This document shows, in pieces, positions 21,701 to 30,255 of a stretch of 64,000 nucleotides of DNA. Below the pieces are notes generated by a model. The model searched no databases. It was not told where the DNA came from and saw only the letters and a list, made by a program, of their open reading frames with translations. The translations under genes and the position numbers were made by a program. Each line of letters opens with the position of its first letter. Positions within the stretch are counted from its first letter, which is position 1. The stretch is from Hyposmocoma kahamanoa (lineage: Eukaryota; Arthropoda; Insecta; Lepidoptera; Cosmopterigidae): positions 427,703 to 491,702 of the forward strand of contig NW_020653715.1 of assembly GCF_003589595.1 (NCBI RefSeq), read 5' to 3'.

Positions 21701-23903
21701 ATATGGCATTAAGCATTATTTGGATGTTGCTGATGTGTTTTGGTAATTGAAATATATTTTTTTAACTCTTTAAGTTTCATTATATTCTATGAATGTAATT
21801 GAAATTGTCGTCGCCACAAAGAAACTGCAAACCAGAAAAGTGTGGTTTTGAGTTTTAAATAGACACAACATGGCCAACAATGGTCTAGAAATGGTTGTGG
21901 AGGAAGCAAAGCGTGTAGTGCGAGTAGGTGGTATACCAATAGGTACCATAAGGTCTATTTTATTCCTCAACTTGTTTGTAACACCTCCCAGTGTACAGTA
22001 AGCGCAGTGAAAATGTATGACTGATACAGATATTTGTCTGTGTAAACGATACTTATCCAAGTAACAAACACGGTTTTATTCGCAGGAATCTTGCGGAATT
22101 TGATCAAAATCTTATAAGCTATCGTCGTAGTAGGAGTGAACGACTTGTACCTTTCGAAGACTACCCGACTCATGCCGAGGTGAAACAATCGGTTTTAGTT
22201 TTTTGACTGTTGAATAAGTATTTCACCTTGTTATTGAGTTTTGAATTTTATTTTGCTTACAAATATTTACATTATGTCGACATTTGTCATTTGCAGGTGA
22301 ACGCATATTTGGAAAGAGTAGCAGCACAGTACCCCGAGATTGTTACATTAGTAACAGCTGGCAAAAGCTGGGAAAGTCGGGACATCAAATACTTGAAGGT
22401 GATGTAAATAAAGATTTCAAAACACTCCAAGTAACTTCTACGAAACAGCTTCTGCTGATGAAGCCCGCTTGATGGCTCAGGCTTGATGACGATGTCGTAA
22501 AACACTTATTAAAGGAATCTTATAATTTTTTTAGATATCAACAACAAACTTCACGGACTCATCCAAGCCGATATATTTTATGATGGCTATGCTCCACGCT
22601 CGTGAATGGGTAACCACTCCAGTTACTCTTTACTCCATACATCGACTGGTTGAGAACCTCAGAAATGAAGACAGGGATCTCCTTGAGGGAACCGATTGGA
22701 TTATTTTGCCAATGGCAAATCCTGATGGATATGAATATTCTATCTCTGATGTGAGTAGAATCTATTTCAAAGGAAAACCGGTTGTATTACTGTGTAGAGT
22801 TGCCTGTTTTTGCATTCGAAAAAAATTATTTGTAGTTTGAATTTAATTTTGGATTTTAATGTAAATTGTCTGAATGCGTAAGATTCAACTTTTATGTTTC
22901 AAAAAGCTTTATCTTTCATGTATCTGTAATATTTATTTTCTTTTTACTTGCATATTTTGTTTTGTAATGCTAGGCCAATAAACCCTATGTGAACTTCCAT
23001 AAGGACATAAAAATAAATATTACATTCACTTTCAGGATCGAATGTGGCGTCGCACGCGCTCTAACCGTCCCGAAATCAGCACCACCTGCGTAGGAGTCGA
23101 CGGAAACCGCAACTTTGATGCTTTATATCAACCTTCTAATAACCCCTGTAGCCTAACCTTCCCCGGCCCTCACGCGTTCTCTGAAATAGAAACTCGCATA
23201 GTCAGAGACATACTTCATAAATATGTTGACAGGATCCAAGTCCATTTAGATATCCACAGTCATGGGAACTATGTTCTCTTTCCTTGGGGAGATGGAACAC
23301 TGACACCAAATGCGGCACAATTATTTCATGTTGGATCTGTCATGGGAGCCGCTATGGATTCCATGAAACTGCCAAGCGCAGGGTTCTATAGAGTTGGAAA
23401 TAGTGCACTTATCTTGTAATACGCTTCAGGAGCGTGCGATGATTACGCGCAGGTAAACTAAATATGATATGTAGCTTTAGAACAGTCTTTAAATGTCTAC
23501 AAAAGAAATTTAAAAGTATCGAAATGTTGCCGATCACTTTCTCCCAATCAATTAGTTTCCTGGCAATTTATACCAGCGATTTTCACCCAAAACCCAAACA
23601 ATTTATTTAAACTTGGATTTTGCTATCACTTTTATTAGATTACTAATTATAACCCCAATTCCGTTTCGAAGAAGGCTTCAGTTTGCTATCGATTGCCATG
23701 CACAGGAATGAAAATTTACAATCGGTCTTGATTTTCAGCTGGTAGGAGTTCCGTTCGCATTCACTCTGGAGCTGCCCGGGTACGGCAGCGCCTTCCTCGT
23801 ACCGCCTCAGTTCATCGAGCACATCAACGCTGAGACTTGGCAAGGCATCGCAGCCAGTGCCAGAGTTGCTAAGATACATTACAATGAAAGAATTAAGGGA
23901 TAG
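18694..23903 (+). CDS. Secreted zinc carboxypeptidase, family M14 (carboxypeptidase B-like); in-frame stop in exon 6
   Basis: Seven exons joined by GT-AG introns give 428 codons plus TAG, about the usual length of insect digestive carboxypeptidases. Residues 1-19 form a signal peptide, about 21-115 the activation peptide, and RRSRSER (111-117) a likely zymogen cleavage region. In the catalytic domain, zinc ligands are His184 and Glu187 (HAREW) and His309 (DIHSHG). Arg240, Asn259 and Arg260 match substrate-binding Arg127, Asn144 and Arg145 of bovine carboxypeptidase A, and Glu385 (FTLEL) matches catalytic Glu270. Asp370 matches position 255, Asp in carboxypeptidase B, predicting release of C-terminal Lys/Arg. 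Codon 363 is TAA exactly where Tyr248 is expected, truncating the product to 362 residues without the catalytic Glu. No other frame defect was seen, so this is a very young pseudogene, a null allele or a sequence error. A gut-secreted digestive role is inferred from the family. Confidence 0.93.
18930..19325 (+). repeat. tRNA-headed SINE family B in intron 1, split by a MITE
   Basis: The B box is intact (gggttcgatccccgg), followed by ggcttaatgtagaaaaacta. The SINE reads ...ttttcta up to 19030 and resumes ...ttgtctt after 19198. Between them lies a 164-bp MITE. Removing it with one TA copy restores ttttctatattgtct, as in the copy at 52045-52280. Confidence 0.85.
19033..19196. mobile_element. 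164-bp palindromic MITE (family M2) with TA duplication
   Basis: The left end TCTGTGGTTCTAGTGAAAAG and the complement of the right end TCTGTGGCTCTAGTGAAAGG start an inverted repeat that continues imperfectly almost to the centre. The whole element can therefore fold on itself. TA flanks both ends (19031-19032 and 19197-19198). The insertion in a SINE shows the empty-site sequence directly. A Tc1/mariner-type origin is inferred. Confidence 0.85.
19350..19890. other. Intron 1 segment with repeated AATCCCGC motifs
   Basis: AATCCCGC or close variants occur at both ends of a ~500-base AT-rich stretch, together with ccgcggaccc and ccgcggactccgcggatccc. The motif orientation is the same at both ends. 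It may be the sub-terminal region of a DNA transposon, but no ends or duplication could be fixed. Confidence 0.3.
19975..20003. repeat. Perfect hairpin in intron 1
   Basis: 13-bp perfect arms (ATCACTTAGTGTG and its complement) enclose a 3-base loop. Confidence 0.8.
20229..20462. mobile_element. 234-bp MITE (family M3) in intron 1
   Basis: The left end TAGTCCATCTGTTTAGGTAC and the complement of the right end TAGTCCATTGGTTTAGGTAC begin inverted repeats of about 70 bases that include aaacaatcttga. TA flanks at 20227-20228 and 20463-20464. No coding capacity. Confidence 0.8.
20473..20660 (+). repeat. Lepidopteran AACCGACTT-type interspersed repeat
   Basis: Begins aaccgactttaaaataag, then ctcaattcgactgtatg, ttgtgaactgattttgatga and a gtaccnnagtagtggttcca segment. 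I recognise this as a repeat widespread in moths and butterflies; its exact class was not verified. An inverted copy is at 58562-58860. Confidence 0.6.
20820..21070 (+). repeat. Family C copy in intron 1
   Basis: Runs from gcaataacgtgagcattagg through gggacttgtcaacttatg, gtgacgggcgcagtggcag, gaggggcactgcaactgtca and cacttagtatcataaaaa. It is one of the better-preserved copies. Confidence 0.75.
21530..21742 (+). CDS. Carboxypeptidase exon 2 (activation peptide)
   Basis: The acceptor is CACTTCCAG. It encodes GYTVHGVHLRD through YLDVADVFW, typical of the M14 propeptide. The donor is GTAATT, phase 2. Confidence 0.92.
22086..22179 (+). CDS. Carboxypeptidase exon 3 (end of activation peptide)
   Basis: It completes Trp98 and encodes the basic stretch YRRSRSERLVPFEDYPTHAE, where the proenzyme would be cut. 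The donor is GTGAAA, phase 0. Confidence 0.9.
22297..22398 (+). CDS. Carboxypeptidase exon 4
   Basis: 34 codons; acceptor TTTGCAG. It encodes YLERVAAQYPEIVTL and GKSWESRDIKYLK, the conserved strand preceding the zinc site. The donor is GTGATG, phase 0. Confidence 0.93.
22535..22750 (+). CDS. Carboxypeptidase exon 5 (first two zinc ligands)
   Basis: 72 codons; acceptor TTTTTTTAG. It carries HAREWVTTP with zinc ligands His184 and Glu187, a possible N-glycosylation site (Asn168-Phe-Thr), and PMANPDGYEYS. The donor is GTGAGT, phase 0. Confidence 0.95.
23036..23452 (+). CDS. Carboxypeptidase exon 6 (binding residues, third zinc ligand, premature stop)
   Basis: 139 codons; acceptor TTTCAG, donor GTAAAC. 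It holds MWRRTRS, GVDGNRNFD and DIHSHGNY. The TAA at 23417-23419 is followed in the same frame by YASGACDDYAQ, the normal continuation of the family, then the donor 33 bases later. Confidence 0.95.
23417..23419 (+). other. Premature TAA at the catalytic-tyrosine codon
   Basis: The stop lies 22 codons before catalytic Glu385 and 7 before Asp370. These are the same spacings as Tyr248 to Glu270 and to residue 255 in bovine carboxypeptidase A. TAT or TAC to TAA needs one base change. Confidence 0.9.
23739..23903 (+). CDS. Carboxypeptidase exon 7 (catalytic glutamate)
   Basis: The acceptor is GATTTTCAG. It encodes LVGVPFAFTLELPGYG with Glu385, then FLVPPQFIEH and an ordinary C-terminus ending at TAG. 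The reading frame downstream of the premature stop is fully preserved. Confidence 0.92.
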   Translation: MVGVPFAFTLELPGYGSAFLVPPQFIEHINAETWQGIAASARVAKIHYNERIKG

Positions 23904-23972
23904 ATAATGTCTGTATGATTATAAAACTATGATTTTTTTTAATTTATTGATTTCTTACTGTTTATTACATAC

Positions 23973-23978
23973 AATAAA
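23973..23978 (+). terminator. Polyadenylation signal AATAAA of the carboxypeptidase gene
   Basis: Canonical hexamer about 70 bases after the TAG. Confidence 0.7.
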
Positions 23979-24356
23979 TTAAATGTGATAGAGATCTTGT
24001 CTAATTGCATGTGTGAACACAGCTTACAAAAACAACATAAATAAAATGGCTAAATGTGAAAAAGTAATACAAACAAAAACAATAAATAAATACAAGAGAA
24101 CCTGTCAAGACCACTGTTTCTGGCAGTATCAGACTAAACAGGAAAAAAAATTAATTAAGGCTTACCAATATTGTTTGGCGATATCTCTATAATGACTGTC
24201 AAAATATATCTTTAAGCTCATTATGAACGTTTTAAATTCAGCAAAGAACAAACTGCCATGAGACGGTGGCACTAAAGGTATGATAGCAAATCTAGAGTAT
24301 CTAGAAGGAATTCTGTAACTAAATTAAACGAGCAGTTGAGCAGGACAGTGTATGTA

Positions 24357-24437
24357 CAGTCGGTGCTCTCACTTTGTATTCACTATTTGTACTAAGTGCT
24401 ATACAAATAGTGGATACCTAAATGAGGGCACCGACTG
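24357..24437. mobile_element. 81-bp hairpin MITE (family M4) with TA duplication
   Basis: Ends CAGTCGGTGC and GCACCGACTG are flanked by TA at 24355-24356 and 24438-24439. The arms pair imperfectly for about 36 bases around an 8-base loop, so the entire element is one hairpin. It lies ~450 bases downstream of the carboxypeptidase gene. Confidence 0.8.
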
Positions 24438-24439
24438 TA

Positions 24440-27315
24440 CAAATGCCAAATATTATACAGAAATACTAAGTCCAAAAATTCCCCTCTATTATCAAGCGGT
24501 GACATTTTAAAATGCAAAAGTATATCGGAATACGACTGCAAATTTCTAGCTAACCCTACGGATTCTCAAATTCCTGAAAAAAATACGCTAATACCTCGTT
24601 GACATTGCTGATTATTTGATTGCTAACAAGAAACACCATAAACTTCAATCATATGTTATTTAAAATTAGTCTAATTGATCCTTCTTTTGCTGATGAAACG
24701 CATAGTCGCATACAATCATGTGAAATAAGAATCTACCTTTATAACCGAGGTATGTACGTAGTTGCATAAGCTTGCACTACTATTACCGAATTCGGCGCCC
24801 GTCTCGCAAGACAAACGCGCGGCTTCCTCTATGAATAATTCACACAAATCTGATCTTCCTGCTTTCTTGGCAGCCTGCGAGCTTAACAACGAGAGGCAAT
24901 AAGAGCGGAAGAGGCCGCGGAAGCGAACGTACCAATAATCAGACTGTAATTTATGTCAATACATATTTATGTACTTTCTAAAATGTTTTAGAAAGAAAAC
25001 TTGGTTTGTTTGTTTGTGCGTACTCTAGCCTTGACCTCATCGTCACTTTCCATCATGTGAGATGGACGTCATATGCGCACTTGCATTTTATAAAAAAAAA
25101 ACAAATATTAATTGCGACTTAGTACTCACTATACTTACTGTACTCATACTTTAACATATAACAAGACATCTATTACTTATTCAATTAACAATTATTTGAA
25201 AACGTTAAAATCTGGCTAGATTTATTTATTTTAAATAAATGAATAGTTTGCTTTAAGCTAATAAAAGGAAGTCAGTTATGCTATCAGATCAAACGACCAG
25301 CATCACTTATTTTTATGTGACATGTATTAAGTAACAACTGGTACCCAATTAAAACTCCTAGCAACACAACATTTTTAATTTTAGTTTAAATAATTTAAAA
25401 AAACAACTTTACACGGACAGCCATTAAATTTTTATTTATTACTTGTTATTTCTTAATGTAGGTTATTACTTGGTGTACACTCCGCATGTTAGCTTTATGC
25501 AGCAAGTAAACAGCTAGCTACAGATGAGGACTGAAAATCAGCAACGCTAAGTCTTTAACCTTTTTGTGTAATTCCGATACGGTAATGTGTGTTTCGGTAA
25601 ATTCATTAAAATGAGGTAGGGTAAATCTGTGGTAATTACCACACAACGTGACCGAACCCTAAAATTTGAGGATAATATGGTGAATCGCGGGATTACCGGG
25701 ATTCCTGAACCACGGTACCGGGTTTGAAGTTACTTTGAAGTTGAATAATTGAATAGTTCCACAAGTTCAATCGAGATATTGAATCGAACTAAAGACTTGT
25801 CTTACCTACTTATTAGTCGAAAACGTAAAAAGGGATTGTCTGTCTTGTTTTTTTAATTTTAATTATTTTCTACTTCCGATGCAGTGATGTATTTTATAAA
25901 TACATTACATCTGGCTTTGGGAGCACCTGGTGTCCAAAGATGAAAGTCTACATTAGAAAAAATAATCTAAATTCTCTTTACATGAGACCTGTGCCGAGCA
26001 AAATTTTTCATCGTTGTTTACAATTCAATTGCGAATTAACTTGCCGCAAAGCTACTTCGTCCAATAAATTGCAAAAATGAAACTGCAAAAGGTTAAAATC
26101 GTCCTGCGCCATTCAACCCCCGTATTTTTCTCTGAACATTTTGTCCGCGTAATGAATAACGTTCCGTAGATTCGATTAAAATTGAAGACATGCGGACTAC
26201 GATACCGGGAAATCGTAGAGCTGCACTCCATCTAGTTTTATGTGCGAGCAATAGTGACTATTAGTGTTACCGTTATTGCGCTCATTTTTCGGAACAAACT
26301 CTAAACATTTATTTGTTCACCACAAACTAAATCTATAAATGCTAAGAACAACAACAAACGGTAATTTATAAATTAGTTTGTAGCCCACAATGCCATCTAT
26401 TAACACGTACATCAGAAAACAGTTTTAACACATGATCAATACTTGAGAACGGAAAGAACTGAATTAATTTGATGCCACATTGATGATTTGATGCACAGCC
26501 ATTGAAATAATATAAACTACTTCCAGGCTATTGATCAAAGCCATCTAGACATAAGACGGGATTTTGACCTTTCCCAGAGTATGACCTATCGTATGGAGAT
26601 TAGCATTCCTCTTCAGTTATCGGTCTGTGCTAAAACACAAGCAAGACAATAGACACTAAATGTAAAGATACTTGTGTGGTGCCAGCTGCGGCAATAAAAC
26701 AGTCACTCACTCAGCGTTAACTGGAAAACGAGCCCATAGTTCAAGGTATATTGTAAAGAAAGCACGTATAGCGTGGACCGACATTGACACCGTGACTATC
26801 AAATAGTAATCGCTACCAAATAAAACACACTTGCTTGTATATTTATTCAATGAAAACAATAAATTTTGCAAGGACAAATATTAATAACTTTGAATTTGTT
26901 AAAAGTGATCGCCGAAATACGAACTGTTTTACCAACACCCCGTATCAAAATAGCCCACATTATAGAGCAGTAAACATCTATAGCAAATTACCTGACACTA
27001 GAAATAACAAAAAAGAAAAAAAGGAACTCCACGTTTAGTAACAAGCACAAACTAATACTAAATCAGAAATGCTGTAACTCGGTTAACAAATATTTTGAAG
27101 ACGACTCTTTGCGACTTAAATAAGTGTATCAAAACTTTTATTACCCTTTCATGACACTTCACCATTAATTTCGGCAATAAAAGAAAATTCTTTATCTATA
27201 CATTTGTAACATCATTGTGATAGGCTTAACATGGCGCTGGCTGCCTAATTAATTCCAGGCGGGCCTTTTCAGCCCACCTGAGAAAATATGGCGGTTGCTC
27301 AAGTGTTGAATTAAA
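24440..27315. other. Intergenic, no gene seen
   Basis: Mostly AT-rich without supported genes. A GC/CpG-richer patch at about 24790-24930 (ggcgcccgtctcgcaag, gaggccgcggaagcg) stands out but has no coding frame. Confidence 0.45.
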
Positions 27316-27489
27316 ATGCTCCCTGCCGGAGAACGGGTTGACATTGTGTGCTTGTACACGGGCAGTAGAGACGCTTGCGGTATTTTCAGAAATTTAATTG
27401 GACGTAGCAAACTCATAGGGCTCATAAACGTGAATCGTCTTCCCGTGGATGTTTTTCAAATGGTCCGTATCAAGAAGCAAATAAATTAG
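27316..27489 (+). pseudogene. Possible transposase helix-turn-helix remnant (57 codons)
   Basis: The frame starts MLPAGERVDIVCLYTGSRDA followed by CGIFRNL. The ERVDIVxLY block followed by a basic, Phe-containing helix resembles the N-terminal helix-turn-helix region (DUF4817-like) found in insect transposases. The remaining 30 residues are not recognised and no catalytic domain follows. It may be chance. Confidence 0.25.
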
Positions 27490-28144
27490 GTCAAGAATTC
27501 TTTTTGCTTGACTGTTATGGACGAGCTTTTGGGCAAATAACAAATATTGGATTATATGGGCCTCTCTGTGCATTTCAGGTGAATTTATGGACCTTTTTGC
27601 TGTTTATCTCTGAAAAAGTCGCATTTCGTGGAAGATCATCTTAATAATGAAAGTAATTTTCATAATTACATTTTACTCTCTTTGGGATTGCATTGAAGTA
27701 AAGGCAGTTAAAACTTCCAGGTCATAGAAACAGCGAACAGAATATCCTTTGTTAGTTTGCAGGTGTACAGCTGAACAAAATAAACGTCCGCGTCCAAACC
27801 GCAGATCTCATCAAATATGTTCTGAAATATACGACCTACGAGGTGCGCAGTTAATTAAGCTATCCTTTATTATAATCGAGTTGACGCCTTCGTCTTTGCG
27901 AGCCCCAACACCTGGCAGCAAAAATCATGTTCTGAGAATTATATTGTTGGAATAAATTTCGACTATACTTGTACCTTGTGGGTGGACCGAGCAGCGCAAG
28001 GGCGTTCGTTATGTTAATTTTTGGGGGAGGTTTGTGTCCAGTATCGATGTCGATGATACTTGTTCTGATTTCTTCAACATTTAAACAGTCTGCATCGTCA
28101 TCCCATTTACACGTCACACTGCTGGGCATGGGTTGGGACTTCTT
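27490..28144. other. Intergenic, no gene seen
   Basis: Short reading frames on both strands without recognisable motifs. Confidence 0.4.
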
Positions 28145-28315
28145 CTTCTTCCTCTAGGTTTCATCACAATATTTTCCTTCACCGAAAACTCTTGGTATTT
28201 CAAATGAAATTTCGCATATAAGTTCCAAGAAACGCAGTGGTTCGAGCCCAGATTTGAACCCACGGCCTCCGCTTGAGCGGTGGCTGGTCAAACCATTTGG
28301 CTACCACGGCCTAAC
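28145..28315 (-). repeat. tRNA-headed SINE family E, copy
   Basis: The minus strand reads aggccgtggtagccaaatgg (A box) and ggccgtgggttcaaatctgg (B box). The body gcgaaatttcatttgaaata is then followed by ccgaaaactcttgg on the complementary strand, as in the copy at 16828-17055. Confidence 0.75.
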
Positions 28316-29395
28316 AAGGGTTGTTTAACGCCACAAAATAGTTAAACCAAGTATCATTCCTCAATTCTGAATAACTAATATAAATAAAAATAAATATAAC
28401 CTATGTTAGCGATGCCAGTCTTGTCTCAGCATTTAACAACGTTTAGTGTACACAGTAACAGACAAACTACACAATAGTTATAGCAACTTATATAAACTAC
28501 ATTAAGCGTCCGACGGACCACGGCGATACGAGTATAATTAGGTCTTTAAAACCCCGCTAGCATTTAAAGTAGAACCTCTACGTGCCCACGACCAAGACGT
28601 ACAACAAGATCATATCTGTTCTGTGTGTAGATAAAATCTTGTACTTTCTGAAAAATATATATTATTATTTCGGATATCTGTAAGTATAAGGTATTTTTTG
28701 CAATCATGAGTACATTTTAAAATTTTCAAGACCTAACATGAGCACGTTACTATTATCAAAAATTGCTCAAAATAAAAGGAACTTAAGTATATCTAATATA
28801 CAATAGAAACTGAAACAAACATTCACATTGTCATTTTCATTATTAATTTTTTATTAATTAATTTCTATTACCTTTTAGTCATTAAGTCATTATTATCAAA
28901 TAATTTTATTTTGATAACTCTTGCAATGAATAGACGGTTTTTTAAAATAAGAATTAATACATGTTTATACTTTTCTATATTGTTTACTGTCTTTATCAAA
29001 AGTTTTCATCGCCATTGCACAAACATCGGAGTGAATTAAATTTAATTTTGTAGTTGAGGGCTAATCTTTGGCGTGAACTTGAATCCATTTTCTGGACTGT
29101 CGTGGCCTAGGTATAGATACATATTTTATGGCAAAAATTGTTACTTGTAATATACAATACACATGCAAAGAAATGAGGATGTAAACTCCCTTCTCCCATA
29201 GCCTAATGAATAATTTATTAAAAGGGACTTACAGTATTCCCCGGCAATAGCACAATCGGCCGGGATCAGGGATTCCGCCACCGGCGAAGGGTACGCGTTG
29301 TATCGAGCAACACTGCTCTTTATTTAATAATTAATTACCTTACTTTCATATTATTCAGATAAATTCAAAAGTGCGAACAGCTACACTATTAAATA
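28316..29395. other. Intergenic, no gene seen
   Basis: AT-rich, no supported gene or repeat. Confidence 0.45.
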
Positions 29396-29605
29396 AATAA
29401 CGCACACACTCAACATAGCCCCGCACTAGGGAAACCCTGTGTCGCGGGTGCCATGGACACACACATAGACAACCACAAATTACACCCAAACTCACGAGAG
29501 AAATAACTGTAGGCCATACAACTATTTCTCCCGGCCCGGGAATCGAACCTGGGACCTCTGCGTGGCAGTCCGGCATGGTATCCGTTCGGCTATGGAGGCA
29601 GTTAA
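29396..29605 (-). repeat. tRNA-headed SINE family A, near full-length copy
   Basis: The minus strand has the complete order: agccgaacggataccatgcc, the intact B box caggttcgattcccggg, gtgagtttgggtgtaatttg, tgtgtccatggcacccgc, and tagtgcggggctatgttgag. It ends at a (TTA)n-like tail. This is the best-preserved copy in the window. Confidence 0.88.
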
Positions 29606-29935
29606 ACACTATTAAATTTCATTCCCTGCAATATGAGAACATATACCGGATTAACGAATTAAAATATAAACACACGGTGACAAACGCCTGTGTAATTCTA
29701 ATGTACAGTCAACAGCACATCGAGTTGGTATACACTTTTGTTCACACAAGTTCTACAGCTATTATGGACACGCGTGTAGCACTTACAGCTACTTGTACTG
29801 GGTATATGGACTTATCATTCTACCTCAACTTTGGACGCTACATCATTTGTTGGGCTAAAACTGCTGCCAAAAAGCCAGGCATACTTTTCAAGGCCTAGCA
29901 GTACTCTTTTTTATTTTATTTTTTAATACCAATTG

Positions 29936-30255
29936 GCGAGACGAACAAGTCATGCGCCTGGTGGTAAGCGACACGCTTATCAGTAGAGCTCCTTGTGAAA
30001 GAGTTGGTCAAGTGAAGTTCTTTACCACCTTATGTATTTCTGCCACCAAGCATGACTGCGTTCCGGTTTGGAAGGGTAAGGGTGCTGGTGAAATTACAGG
30101 CACATGGGACTTGTCAACTTAGGTCTCAGAGTGACGCGCGCAGTGACAGTGCCCCTAAGGCAATTTAAAGCTCTGAGTGGCTCTGCAATGTTATGGACAG
30201 ACGTGTCGTTTACCACCAGGCGAACGACTTGTTCATCCGCACTTAGTATTATAAA
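29936..30255 (+). repeat. Family C, full-length copy with an inverted 3'-end piece at its start
   Basis: It contains the full core from tagagctccttgtgaaagag to cgcacttagtattataaaa. The first ~40 bases (gacgaacaagtcatgcgcct then ggtggtaagcgacacg) are the reverse complement of this copy's own 3' end, which makes the ends inverted repeats. Confidence 0.75.

Noticed and set aside
21368..21709. 113-codon minus-strand frame over exon 2
   Set aside because: It is antisense to a well-supported carboxypeptidase exon.
23417..23419. Selenocysteine or programmed readthrough at the carboxypeptidase stop
   Set aside because: The codon is TAA, not TGA, and the following bases (TAC) are not a known strong readthrough context.
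23416..23738. Alternative splicing at GTAATA to skip the stop
   Set aside because: It would remove 37 coding bases, shift the frame, and also lose the residues around Asp370.
29534..29605. Genuine tRNA gene
   Set aside because: The tRNA-like heads of families A, B, D, E, F and G are followed by repeat bodies and recur with the same tails, and I could not fold a full cloverleaf with a 7-bp acceptor stem. They are SINE heads.
29575..29898. 107-codon plus-strand frame starting in a SINE
   Set aside because: It begins inside the complement of a family A tRNA-like head and has no motif.
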